A DNA stretch of 64,000 nucleotides from Emergomyces orientalis. Lineage: Eukaryota; Ascomycota; Eurotiomycetes; Onygenales; Ajellomycetaceae. The notes beneath the pieces were generated by a model. The model was not told where the DNA came from, made no database searches, and was given only the letters and a program-made list of their open reading frames with translations. The DNA lies in the NCBI GenBank assembly GCA_002110485.1, contig MOWL01000067.1, positions 682,001 to 746,000 of the forward strand, read 5' to 3'. Below are positions 8,874 through 21,513 of the stretch, in pieces (position 1 is the stretch's first letter; each line of letters opens with the position of its first letter). The position numbers were made by a program, and so were the translations under genes.

Positions 8874-11866
8874 TTACAAAACCATCTGCCAGGTTACCAT
8901 CCGCGACCTCATCGCGTTCAGCACCCCCAGCGGCAACATTTTTTTATCCAACAGCTCCAACCCGCCAAACCTCTCAAACACCTCGTCAGCATAAAAGTTG
9001 ATGGTCCATGCATTCTCCTCCGATATTCGGGAGGGGTGTACATCAGGCAAACCTCTCGCACCCGTACGTTCACCCCCACGCCTAGATCTGCCCCCGCGTC
9101 TACTACTACTCCTGCTGCCTCTCCCATAACTCAACGCCGCAGCACGAAGAGCCGTATCCACAAGATCCGAATGCTCGGTGCTCATTTTAACTGGCTTCTC
9201 CATGAGATACTTCCACAGCGCGTAGAACGACTGGGATGAACACTCGCGCCAGCGGACATGCTCCTCGTACGAGTAGAAGGTCTGTGCCTCCGTTTTCCAC
9301 GGGAGCACAGCAGTGGAGACGTGATGGTCACTAAAATCGTTGGAGTTCTCGTCTTTGAAGATGGCATTATAGCGGCGGCGGCGTTGTTGATCTGTGAGCG
9401 CGAGAAATTTCTGCTTCGCATATTTGTAACTGGCACGCTCCTTTTCGTGGAACTTGAGAAGGCGCACTGCTGGGTCTGCGCAAAGATTTTTGATTACAAG
9501 GAGGAGCGGGGTGAAGGGGTTTAGCAGACCGAGGCCGCCGAGGGTTTCGGGGAGGTATAGGAATGCGTCGGTTATGGGCACAGAGGGGTTGAAGCGGGTG
9601 GAGATGGTGTGCGAGAGGTAGTCGGTTACAGTTTTGGCGCCTTTGGAATCGCTGAAGAGGTAGGTTTGGATGCGTTTGTGGGCTTCAAGGGTGTTCTCGA
9701 CATGGGTGCGGCCGAAGCAGTTTGCAGGGCTAAGGTTTCAGGGGTTAGCATTTTTCGTGGGGTGCATGTGTGTGTGTGTGTTTGCGTGAGGTATGACGGG
9801 GTGGGAGAATGTAGAATACTTACTCTGCAAACGTGTAGCTGAAGAATCTCCCAATGCAGCTATTCCATGTTCTTATCCATTCCAGCACGCTCTTGCAGCC
9901 CGCAAGTTGCTTCTGCAGCTGCTTGACATGTTCAAGCACATGCTCCTGGTTAATGACCCAATTGCCGGATTTGGGATCAAGGAGCATGAAATTCATTACA
10001 ACGGGACCCTGAGGCAATACTTTGGCAATTTCCGGCTTCATTGCCCGTTGTCCCTCAACGAAATAAACGGAGCCTGTTTTATGCTGGTTAAACTCCAAAC
10101 CCATGATCTTGGCAAACTCTTCCATCGTCCGCCACGCCTTTGCACACCGGTCCGGCTTCCCGCACAGCCAAAGGTCATCGTGGAAACGATAGAGAATCAT
10201 GCCAGTGTGCTGGTTGACAGCCATGTCCATGAAGAACATGACCATTTCACCCATGAACTTTTCAAATATATGTGCCATAGGTAGACCGCGCTTGCGGATG
10301 CGGACGGGTTTCCCATTAAGCATGTCTAGCGGGGGCTCTAGAACTTTCTTAAAAAATGAAATCCACTCTTCTTGAAAGCCCATGAATCTGAGTACGGCAA
10401 AGATGCTACTATGTGCGAGACCCGTAGCGAACCACTGAAAATCGCTCTGGATGACGGCGGCCTCGCCATCAAGTGAGCGTCGGACGAGGAATTCTGAAGC
10501 CAATGTGCGGAGCAGAAGCTGTTTGATCTCCTTGGGGCTTAATCGGTCACTATTGCCGGCGTCAGAGGCATCAATATCCTCATCCTCCTGCTCATCGTCA
10601 TATCCGGTTGATTCCTCGTAGAGCGTGGAGGGTAGCGGTGCGAGGAAAAAGTGTTCTCTGTAAGTTTTCTGTCGATCATCCTCAGTGTTTGAAAGGCATC
10701 CCTTGGTGAAGATGGCAGCATCACCTAGGTAATATTGCTGCTTGGCTGCGTCCTCTTGTGGCATCTTAATATCCGTCCTCCAGAGATCTGGACCGTTTTG
10801 CAGAGTCTGGAGCAAATACTTAAGCTCAACAGCCCATGTCGTTCCAATCCAGTGGGTAAATATGGTTTGAAGGACATCATCATCCATCATCACCCGCCAT
10901 TTCCCATTTGCGCTCTGGCGGCTATTCGTAGAAATTAGTATTTCCTTCAAAATAAAATCACACATTCTGCGTTCGTTCCGTGAGTTAATGAAAGTATGAA
11001 ACTTACGGCACAACCGGCATGCCTTGATCTCCAAGGCCCCAAGACCAGTTATGGATATTCGCATATCTCATATTCAAAACATCTTTGATCTCATTGAGAA
11101 CGTCGTCATCCTGAAGAAAATCACGAAGACTGGCTTTCTTCTCATCATCGAATAAGTCCACTTTCAGCAACGATCTGATGCACCACTCAAGACTCTGGCG
11201 ATCGAAGAGGGTTTTGTTTGCAAGCATTGAGTCCCCTTTCCGACTGACGTTTTGTCTCAGACTCTTCAAGGAGGCTTCAGCTGTTTTCGACTTGAATAAT
11301 TGGTTGAGATAGTTGTCGATTTCTACCTCATCCGTCTCAAGAGGTGTAAGGACTACTTCCTCAAATTTGTCCCGCAGCTGCTGCAGCCTCTCTTTCTGAA
11401 TGTTCTGTATGACCTCGAATGAATCCTCGTCCGACAGCTTTTCCGATATGGGGGAGGAGGAAGAATCCCCGTTCGCACCCTTGGGTGCATCGATCCATTC
11501 AATCAACATCCTCGAGTACAAATCGGCCAAATCGAGTTTACGAGATTCGGCATCGAGCTTCGCGTGCAGTTGCTGTTCGAATTTACGAAGCATGTCCTCG
11601 TTGACTGACGGATCGTAAGCGGACTGACGAACCCAGTGGCGAATCAGTTTTAGCTGGCGCAGGTCCTCTTCTGTCCAAATATCCAGCTGTTTCATGCCAT
11701 CATGCAAGCGAGTGACTCTCTCGCGACTGTCCTCGCCAGCACTGTCTACATCGGCTAGAATCTTGTCTTTGTGTTGCTGGTAGGTTTGACGTTTTGTCTC
11801 TAGCTCCTGGACCTTAGTTACTGTAATAGACTGGAGGGTCCGGGAGAGGATTGAGGAAGGGGCCAT
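8874..11866 (-). CDS. rvt: Cellular reverse transcriptase of the RVT class
   Basis: This is a domesticated, non-mobile reverse-transcriptase-related gene of the class known in fungi, bdelloid rotifers and some bacteria; fungal members have been reported to polymerise nucleotides, but their role is unsettled. Three exons read 11866-11007, 10966-9824 and 9729-8874, with introns of 40 and 94 nt, giving 952 aa. Residues 1-240 are charged and helical (coiled-coil-like). The RT core spans roughly 300-600. Motif A is AAVIQSDFQWF (D462). Motif B is RKRGLPMAHIFEKFMGEM. Motif C is YRFHDDLWLCG (D550, D551), the FHDD form that marks this class. An acidic insert (about 408-427) precedes motif A. A conserved-looking C-terminal region (about 669-860) and an Arg/Gly/Ser-rich patch (870-894) follow. 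There is no integrase, RNase H, endonuclease, LTR or target duplication. The start at 11866 is the methionine before SSILSRTL; an upstream in-frame ATG exists at 11932. Confidence 0.9.
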
Positions 11867-14800
11867 AACGGATAATTGCTTGTATTTGTTGTAATCAAAT
11901 GTCTGAGTGGAGGTGTTTGAACATAGAATCACTCAAATGTTGGGTTAGTTCTTCTGTCGGGGGAAATTGAGATCCTCTTATAGCCAGATAATTGACCAAC
12001 AGCAGCAGCTCAGATGCCTGGCCCCAGGTTCCATTGGCGCCTGTTGCCTAAGTAAACCTGTCCATTATCCCGCGTCCCCTGGCCTGGCAAGGAGTTTTGA
12101 CACCAGGCATTGGCTCCAGCACGGCGAAGTGAAGCTCCAATTCATCATGCTTTAAATAGAAAATTGGGGAGAAGGCAGAGCTCATCATTCGTCTGATTCC
12201 GTGAAGCTGATGCATGATCGACCCCTCAAAACTTTTTTAAGCCATAAGGTTAGAGGCTGGCGCCCCCAGCGCGTAATTATAGTGTGCTGCTGCCTAAAGG
12301 CGCGGTGTAGCCATGGCGTGTTGGAGTTTCCTTCGGTAGACATGACTCGCCATCGTTTGTTCTTGGAAGTCCGCTTCGACAGCGGACGGGGGTTTGCGTT
12401 TGCTCGAGGAAGATGAGCACCATTCTATTGTTACTTTTTGGCTAGAATATCCTGAGGACGAAGTATCCTTGTCTAGTCATTGATCTTTTCGAAATACTTG
12501 GGCGTGGCATCAGGACAAAATTTAAACATATTTATAAGGCTTTTTTATAGCTAATCTCATTTATCCTGCTAGCTTTATCAGGGGCTTGCACACCTTGTAG
12601 ATATATTCTTTCGTTTTTTGCTTTGGATATTCTGACTTCTACTTTTAGAACGAGAGTTTGCTCAGCAGCTTAACAACCATTAGCTTTATTCATCTGGCAT
12701 TGTTTCGAGCATGCCACTAGTGATATTGCCTTGTCTCTGCCCTAGTTACTCTCCTACTTACATCAACTTTATAGCTAGATACATATTAAAGAGCAGCCTT
12801 GACATTCTCTAAATAAAGGGCCTGGACAACCCCTTTTTGCCTCTCTAGTTTTTAGTGAGTAGTCTGCGGGAGAGCTGCCTCATCAGAATCATGAGTTGAA
12901 GGGGGAATTGCGCAGACATTTGGTAATTGGATATGAGTGGCCAGAGCTCTCCGTCCACTTTCATGTCAGCGGATGCTCCATGTTAATATCTAAACGCTAA
13001 CTTAGTTATTTGGTTTCCTTTTTATTTTTTCTTCCTCTATTTTATTTTTTCTTTTTCATAGCAGCCACTTAATAACTTCGTTTCGACCCGACCAGCTCAG
13101 TGGCCATCAAGCTCAACTTTGCGCATCACAACGAATTCCCTATTCCAGGTGTTAAAACCAATGTCTATCTTGTATCCATCATTTCAAACACACCATCTGC
13201 AAAGAGAAGCCAGACTGTAGTCTTCCTCCAGAACACATGGTCAATACTGACTCCTTGCTTGACTGTATCGCAATTCAGATCTTGTCAGTCTTGTGAAGCT
13301 TATACCCTCTAGTTATTGCCGAATGGATGATTGAGGTATATGTTCAGCAAAGGTTAGTCAACATATAGCTAGCTGCAACTGGTGAATATATATATATATA
13401 TATATATAATTTTTTTTTTTTTTTTTTTTTTTTTGCCATCAAGGGAACTGGCGCCGTAAAGTGTTGAGACTTTCATGGCTAGGCCTGAGCGGCCACAGGG
13501 TGAGGAATAGCTGGCGGAAGTGCGACTCAAAATCACCACTTCTTTTGACATCCGAGTCTCATTGATTATAACCCGATAAACTGGGACCACTCCTTGAATG
13601 CTTGGGGTAAGGTATCGCCAGTCCAGAGTATCTACACACCACCGAATCGCATTCAATCTCCAAGGCAAAAAAAAAAAAAAAAAAGGAAGAAAGCCGCGGG
13701 CAGAGGATGGACAGGCTCCAAGAGCGAGGGTGCCGGTATATCTTGCGAGTCGCAGTGAGCTGCTCAAAACTCAGCCTATGATCATCTTGGTGATGGAGCC
13801 CCGCATGGCGAACTCTGTTGCTGTTGTTTGTACCCGGCCTTATGCGTCAACACCCATGCAAAAATACGTCAGGACAACATTTTCTTGGGGGATTAAAGTT
13901 CATCCACAAGTCCAGCAGTCCTTACATTGCCCTTACCAATTCCCATGATAGGCAGGTCGTGGCTCGGGTGAGTCGAGAACGGGGTAACCTCGTGGCGTAG
14001 CTCGTGCCTCCATCGCACAACTAGCCTGAGCGCTGGGTAATCAACGAACGCTAGCTATGCCATCATCCCAGGATTTCGGATCAAGAAAGGTATTATTATC
14101 GATGACGTGCTCACCCGCATTCTTGCTCTCTGCGGGGTAATTTTCAGCAAGGAGTCAGAAAAGAGAACAGACGCAGGAAATATCAGGCATTAAACCCTGC
14201 AGCAGCGCACTGGCACCCCCAGCCTGATAAGGATTGCATGGATCGAAACTGACGTGCCCGCGCGGGGGGTCTCTACTCTTGGTTGAACAAAAGATTTTGG
14301 GCCTGCGTACAGAGTACTCTGTAGAGGGTGGAATAATTGGCCCTCGGTAAAGAGGTGCCTTAAAAACGATCAAAGTTTAATATCTTCAAATCTGTAATTC
14401 TTCCCCCTCCGTAGCCGATTTGTTATGTTCCTGAAAAACCAGATATTCTCCCTGTGCCTCGATCACCAGAGTTGTTCAAGAATTGATTTTATGGTTAAAG
14501 CTCGTGTTTAAGAACTGCTGGATTAGCGCTTCCTTAGCGCTTACATGCCCAGGAATTTTTTTTTTTTTTCCCTCCACAAACAGCTCTCCCTGGCGGTTGT
14601 TGCAGGAGTCGGGAGAACAATCCAGAATCGTGCTTGGTTCTGGGCAGAAAAAATTACAAGGGCCAAGGTCCAAAACAAAACAAAACAAAAAAAAAAAAAA
14701 GGGCCCTTTCTGGGCTGCTACATGAATTACGTCCCTGCTGAAAGATTGATAGGAGAAATCCCGCTTCCGTTCAACGATGAGTTTATCAACGAAATTAGCA

Positions 14801-16066
14801 GCTCCAAATCTTCATCCCGGTCAATAGCAATCGAAAAATCAAGGCTGGAACTCGGCACAAGCAACAATTCCATCGCCGTTCTGGGGCGGGGAAGTTTAAC
14901 CTAACCCAGACATGATATTTTCTGTCATCGCGCACTACTCTACGGAGTACCAAAGCAGCAATGAAGAAGCCAAGCTCACTGAAATCACTGCGCTGTAACC
15001 CCAACTCTGCTTGCAGTCTGTAAGGATACGATGGCAAACTTCTAAGGCTTCTATGAATGGTCGTTTTGCTGCTCTGCTCGGTTCCTCCCCGGTTATGGGT
15101 TATGCTAGTATCCGGGTTTATCCCTTCCAATAATCTACCGATTAAGGCGCCGAATGTGGCCTTTGACAGCGCCAACTACCAGGCGGGAAGGTCGTGGCTG
15201 ACATGCATGTTTGCTGCTAGGGAAAAAAGAAAAAAAAAGCGAAAAAGAAAGAGTTTGGATGCTCCAATTTCCCCGCACGTTGCTCTGAAGTTTAGGCATT
15301 CACACGAGATAGTTGTTAACTTGATTGGGAAATGATCCTGCAGGAAAATGCAAGGCCAGCAAATCCTATGGGCTTGGCTGACGATCACTATTGACCAACA
15401 CAAATTTCCAACGATGGCCAAGCTGATGGCCACAAGAATCCAATTGATATCGGCTGGGGAGAGCGGTACCGTTTCGCCTCCGCATCAAACATATTGTTCA
15501 GAACCAGGCTGGGAACTGTGTGAAAATTGAATTGCTGCTTTTCCCAAAGGATCTCCGTCGGTCATCGATTAACAACGTTTATTTATGTGGAAGAAGGCCG
15601 ACCTGGCGACGCAGTCGATCTGTGTTGCCGTCAAAAGATTACTCCTGCCGATGATCCCACCATTTGCCTTCTCCCAGCCAGTTACCTTGGGAGGCTATTT
15701 GTTAGCTTGTCGGCCTGCCGTATTTATGGATCATATTTTGGGAGCCTGCTGGAACTTTTTCAGTAGCTTCTCTTGTTTCCTAAGCATTACAAAATCCCCG
15801 CACGCGTTTGCAATGGTTCACTGCAACCCGGACCAGGATTTCAGTGGAGATGCCAGCGTCTGCGGCACCTTCAAGAAGTTTATGAGATGATTCAAGGAAC
15901 AGGTAGCCTGCTGCCGCTGGGTTTCTGCTTTTTGTCTGTTCTTGTTCACCCCGCATCCGGTTCCTGTCGGCTCCGAGGGCATACCGGACCTGTCGCATAA
16001 GAAGCGTGGGAAACCCCCCCCCCCTTTCCTCTGACTTGTTTACCCATTTCCTTTCGTACACATTGA
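11867..16066. other. 4.2-kb intergenic region between divergent genes
   Basis: It lies between the divergent rvt and M28 peptidase starts. Open frames are short, overlap on both strands and show no recognisable motif, so I call no gene. The stretch contains several simple repeats: (TA)n plus a 27-nt T run (13386-13434), an 18-nt A run (13667-13684) and a 14-nt A run (14687-14700). Both promoters should lie at the edges; a CT/C-rich block precedes the peptidase start (about 16013-16030). Confidence 0.5.
13386..13434. repeat. (TA)n followed by a 27-nt T run
   Basis: A TA dinucleotide run (13386-13406) is joined to a run of T residues at 13408-13434. It is a simple repeat in non-coding DNA. Confidence 0.85.
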
Positions 16067-18631
16067 ATGCAAGGGTGGCCCATCATGCAGTTATTTACGC
16101 TCTCGTTCCTGGCCCTTTCGTCATCCCTCGTGGATGCTTGCGCGAACGATCATCTCGCTCAGAGATCGTTTGACCCGAGCCAATTGGGTCTTGCAAGAAG
16201 GGATGGCCAGCCCCCTCCACCTCTTACCGACTATGAGTCAATTTTGTTGGACTCTTTTGATAACAACACGGTCAGCGATTGGGCATACTACTATACCCAT
16301 GGCCTTCATGTCGCCGGCACAAACAAGTCCATGGCTGATTGGACTGCCGAAAAGTGGAGTGGGTTTGGAGTTCCGTCTTCTCTTGCTTCTTATTACGTCT
16401 ATTTGAACTACCCGGTCTCCCATTCCCTGTCTCTCACTCTCCCGGATGGCTCCGTTTGGAATGCGGAGCTTGAAGAAGACGTGCTTCCCGAAGATGACAC
16501 CACCAGCTATCCCAATCGTGTTCCAATCTTCCACGGTTACTCTGCATCAGGGGATGCAAAAGCTGAATATGTCTACGTTGGTCGCGGCCAGCAAGTTGAC
16601 TTTGACCGACTTGTAGAATTGGGCGTTGAGCTGAAAGGCAAAATCGCCCTAGCAAAGTATGGTGGGCCTTTCAGGTAAGCATACACAACTATATTCCTGG
16701 GCAATACTTTTTATACACAGCCCACTGACGTCTCGGCAGAGGTTTGAAAGTCAAGAATGCCCAAGATTATGGCATGATTGGATGTGTCATCTTCACAGAC
16801 CCGGGTGACGACGGGAATGTGACAGAAGCAAACGGCTATGTGGCTTATCCAGATGGTCCTGCAAGAAACCCTTCATCCGTACAACGTGGATCTGTTCAAT
16901 TTCTGTCCACTGCTCCTGGTGATCCCACCACTCCTGGATACCCCTCAAAGGAAAACTCACCTCGCGCGGATAAGAGCCGTGTGACACCGAAAATCCCATC
17001 CCTCCCTATTTCCTGGCCGAATGCACACAAAATCCTAAGTGCATTGGATGGACATGGTCAATCGGCTGAGAACATCAATCGAACCAAGTGGGTAGGAGGG
17101 CTTAATGTATCCTATTCTAGCGGCCCTGCTCCTGGGGCTGAAATCTCGATGTCCAACTTGATGCGTGATGAGTATCGACCGATATACAACCCAATTGGAA
17201 TCATTAATGGCACAAAACAAGACGAAGTCATTGTAATTGGGAATCATTGGGATGCTTGGCTTATTGGCGGGGCTGCAGATCCCAATTCTGGATCTGCCGT
17301 CATGGTCGAACTTGCGAAAGCGTTCGGAAAGCTTCAAGCGGCAGGATGGAAACCGAAGAGAACAATGTAAGTCCATATCTAACGCAGTTGTTCATGGAAA
17401 ACAGCGGTTGTTCAGTGTCATTATCTAATTAACGGTTCCTTAGTGTTATGGCTTCCTGGGATGGCGAAGAGTACGGCCTTGTTGGCTCAACGGAGTGGGT
17501 TGAAGAATATGTATGTCGGATACTGCTCCATGTCGCAATCCTCCCCAATCGTCGCTACGTATTTGCTAACAAAGCCTTTTTGTAGGTCAATTGGCTCAAA
17601 GAGAGCGCAGTAGCGTATCTTAATATCGACGTTGCTGTTTCCGGCCCACATCCCAGCATTGCCGGTACCCCCGGTCTCCACCAACTTTCCACTGAGCTCA
17701 TGAAAAAGGTTGCCTGGCCATACAAAGGAGACGACTCTTTGACCTTGTATGACATGTGGCATGCTAGCAATGATGGAGAAGTTGGTGTCTTGGGAAGCGG
17801 CTCAGACTATACCGCGTTCGTCCACAATGGCCTTGCAGCGGTAAGTATCCCCTCAATTCCTCGAGAGAGTTAGCAAACATAATGATTTCCTTTCCACTAA
17901 TGTTTTTCACAGCTGGACGTGGGCTCATCTGGTATTTCGGGTGACCCTATCTATCATTACCATTCCAACTACGACTCTTACCACTGGATGAGCACGTACG
18001 GTGACCCTGGTTTCCTTCACCACAAAGCAATGGGGCAATACCTTGCGTTAGTCGCATACCATCTTGCCACGGACGATGTTATTCCATTTGATGTGACCAA
18101 CTACGGCACGGAATTCGCAAAATATCTGGATGAACTTAAGGAGACAATTGCCTCGTCCAAGGTCACTTTGGATCTGTCCCGTCTGGAAGCGGCCATTAGC
18201 GTCTTCAACAAGGTCTCTGCCGCAACCACTAAATTGAAGGAGGAGGCTCTAAAGACAGGAGACGAGCGCCTTGTCAACCTGGTGAATGCCAAATTCCGGG
18301 ACTTTGAGAGAGGATTTGTTAGCCAGGGTGGACTACCAGATCGGGAGTTCTACAAGCATCTTATTTTTGCTCCCGGGTTGGACACTGGGTAAGGACATTG
18401 CTTACATTTATTTTATGCCTCTCTAATCGCTCACCCTTTTCGTAATACTTGATTTCGGTTGTCTCACGGTTCCTCGGGCTAATGTTGACCTTTTCTTTGC
18501 TTAGATACGCACCAACAACTTTCCCTGGCATCACAGAAGCTGTTCAGGCAGGAAACCAAACTCAGGCTGAAGAGTGGGTGGAGAAGACGAGCAATGCCAT
18601 TTATGTCGCAGCTGGGATCTTAACGCCGTAA
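16067..18631 (+). CDS. Secreted or vacuolar M28B zinc peptidase (PSMA/glutamate carboxypeptidase II-like)
   Basis: A di-zinc metallopeptidase of the glutamate carboxypeptidase II/transferrin-receptor family. Six exons are inferred: 16067-16674, 16740-17366, 17444-17510, 17586-17840, 17913-18388 and 18505-18631, about 719 aa. A signal peptide (MQLFTLSFLALSSSLVDA) follows an in-frame ATG at 16085, which may be the true start. A protease-associated domain lies around residues 130-300. All catalytic positions are present in family order: H372 (GNHWDAW), D383 (ADPNSGSA), E420 and E421 (WDGEEYGL), D449 (LNIDVAVSG) and H536 (YHSNYDSY). A C-terminal helical dimerisation-type domain ends the protein. 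The intact zinc ligands argue for an active enzyme rather than a receptor-like relative. The signal peptide with no later membrane segment suggests secretion or vacuolar targeting. The substrate is not known. Confidence 0.93.
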
Positions 18632-20251
18632 TTTTTACAACATATGGCAACCCTCTTAATGGATAATGAGCAAACGCCTGGAAACTGAGTTTTTGAACCG
18701 GCTATTTAATATATATGTGCGGCTTACCTGGATTAGGTATAGCAAGCTTCGTTTACATATTTATACCCAGGCAACTTGCCTGCGAGCACCTGTTTAGTTT
18801 AATGTTAATATTGTTCATAGTTTAAATAATCTACAGTGGCTCACCTGGTCTAAACTGCGCTTTCCGGCTGTACTCGTGTATATTTCGTCGTGTGATGAGT
18901 AGAAGCGACTCAAGCTGTTAGATATCATTATGCACCACAATCTTCCTCATGAGTACAAACCTCGCAGCTCCGTTGTATAATATTACCTTTTCTTTAGAGA
19001 TGTCATTTGAAGATGCCACCAGCCATTCCTTTTTTAATACTCTATACATTGTGATATTTCGCCACTTTAAACACATAAGTGGGTTATATTATGTTTGCCT
19101 ACAAGCATATCCGTGTCTAGGGCATAATCGTCCCATGAGACGGTAAAGGAAAATGATGGGGGAACGCAGGAGCGCCGGAGCGTGAATATCTGGTAGGAAT
19201 AGCTTTATATGTTCTCATTTCCCCTGTAGGCCGTTTCGTTAAACAATCGTTCAAAATGAAAAATTTCCTAGGTGCCCTCCTGGCTCCAATATATTAGGAC
19301 GATCAATGCATGCGGCTGGCAAGTGTTGAGTGCGACAAATCGGGGCTTATTCGTTACACTACGTGTGTAGTTGGCGTATATATTGTGCTACGAATTGGGA
19401 CCAAACGGCCTAACAACTTGGTTTTGCTCCATTGCATTGCGGAACGGTGAGGTGCCGATGTGTGAAACGGACGCAGATGAGCTGTACAAATGGGAAGGAT
19501 AGACAGGGGAATGGCTCGGATGATACTCTCTCCTCCGTACAATGTGATGGTCTTTTGATAAGAAAGCGGTATTGTAGCAAGTATCGTCATTTACGTATAA
19601 TACGTCTAGAAAACGAAGTGTAGATTAGCCCGAGGTTGAGGTGGGATCGGCTACGAGTACAGAAAGGCATGCCGTATCATATCCAGCATTAGCCGTTGGC
19701 ATATTTGTGCTATCTCAAAAAGTGGGTGTGTGTGAAAGAGAAATAATCGAAGACGGGTAGTGAAAGGGGGACAACATGTATTCGACGTGTTCTTCGGTCC
19801 TTGTGTGATCATGCATTCGAAAATCAGAACATCAGCCGGAGAGCATTGTTAATGAGAAGGGCTGAGCGACCAAAAATTAATAATGGTCACGATAGGGTTG
19901 GATAGTTAGATCTTCAAAATGTGCAGATGGGAAAACCAGAGCCTCGCATTTAAACTCAGATCCGAACTCCCCCGAAACACCTCGTCGTGTGAGCGGAAAG
20001 GGGAAAATAAAAAAAATGGACATGGAAGAAAACCTTTACTCGAAATGCGTATAGAGAAGCAGCACAGAACAATTAAGCGCCAGAATATGTAGCCAAAACC
20101 TGTCGAGGAAGACCAGCGCGTCGGAAAGTCAGGATGGGACGAAATCATTATTTTGCATACCGAAAACCCAGAGCCGGTGAAGATGGTGGAAGAGCACACA
20201 CATTCTAGCGTGAGTAGCGAACAAAAAAATAACCGAAAACGACAAGTTAAG
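18632..20251. other. Intergenic between convergent genes
   Basis: About 1.6 kb between the peptidase and the BTB gene. No coding signal or structured RNA was recognised. Confidence 0.5.
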
Positions 20252-21513
20252 TTATGATAACAGTTTATAATCAGTTAATTCTAAGCCTGATAGCTGATCA
20301 TCACATTTCTTCAGCGTCTGTTCAATCGACGGAATAGCGCACTTGGCGTGTTCGTAGTAGTAAGTGCTTGTGCGCTGGGCAGCGGGGAAGTATAGACCAT
20401 CCCTAAAGCGATGTGCGAACTGTTCGAAGCAGAGACCAGTGAATGGAGGGTCCGGTTGATTAGGGAAGAGACGAAGTGCCTTGAGCCGTTTCGTCAGGGC
20501 ACCTAGCATAAGCGAGTCGCATTCAAAACTGCAGTGCTCCTTCTCGAGATAATCTGCAAGCTGGGCATGGAGGATGGATACTATGCGGGATATGGAGTCG
20601 ACACGTTGAACGTTAATTGCATCTGGGGCAGTATTTTTTATTATTTTAGTATTGGAATAATGTCTTGTGATGTTTAATAGCCTACTGACCATGCGCTGAG
20701 AAGCAATTTCAGGTAGATGAAAGAAAAAAAAATTTAACTCACCCACAATAGATGCGGGAATGGGCAGGTCCCCTAATGGAATGTTATGTCTGCCTTGGCG
20801 CAATGCAAGTCGAGTTACATGCTTGAATTCTTGTGGCCGATTAAATACCCAGCATATACAGATCCACCCCGGAATATCATTCGTGTACGTTTGGGGGATG
20901 GTAGCTTTGAGTTTCTCGAACCAGAAATTCGAAAAAATTTCAACAGCTTCGTGGATATCATATTTGTCAGCCAGAACAGCGACTTGTGTATAAGTCTCAA
21001 TGTCGAGTTCTGCAGGGACTTTTCGCATATGGCTATGGATTATGTTCAAAAGGATAAGAAATGCGTCGGGATCGTCGGCAGGGAGAGGTATTTCAACACT
21101 CCCGGTCTTGTGAAGCGCGTCACTTTCGCTAAACTTGCGCTGAAGCATGGCGCGGAAAACGGACGACGCGAGAATCAGATGCCGTGACGAAGCACGTACC
21201 ACAACTTCTGTTCAACTAGATGTTAGGTTTGTAACATGATCATATAGGGCCATGCTGCTTGTTCACCTTGTTCGCAAGTGATTACCGCATTATCATCCGT
21301 TTGAATTAATAGCTGTGTATCCGCACCGGAAGAAGCTTCTCGTTTTGAAACAGTGTCATCGATTTCTTGTCCCAATTCAGATATAATCTCACATTCCATG
21401 TATCTCGTCATGTTAAGCATCACATCGCCCTCCGGGTCGAGATTGTGAACCTCAGGGGCCATCCGATCAAACTTTGTAGCTGCGGGAGCAGGTGGGCTAA
21501 TAGCCGAAGGCAT
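20252..21513 (-). CDS. BTB/POZ-domain protein
   Basis: This belongs to the large fungal family of small BTB/POZ proteins, which are protein-interaction modules; partners are unknown. Exons are inferred as 21513-21267, 21207-20743 and 20622-20252. The BTB fold starts in exon 1 (DPEGDVMLNM, then DDNAVITCEQ) and continues in exon 2 with VVVRASSRHLILASSVFRAML, followed by the leucine-rich LLNIIHSHMRKVP and the helix VAVLADKYDIHEAVEIF, the standard ADKY signature. The C-terminal half is a divergent helical region. The intron at 20742-20623 (GTGAGT...CAG) is 120 nt, a multiple of three without stops, so retention would leave the frame open and add 40 residues. The start at 21513 precedes a low-complexity Pro/Ala segment; an upstream in-frame ATG lies at 21564. 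No DNA-binding domain is visible. Confidence 0.82.
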
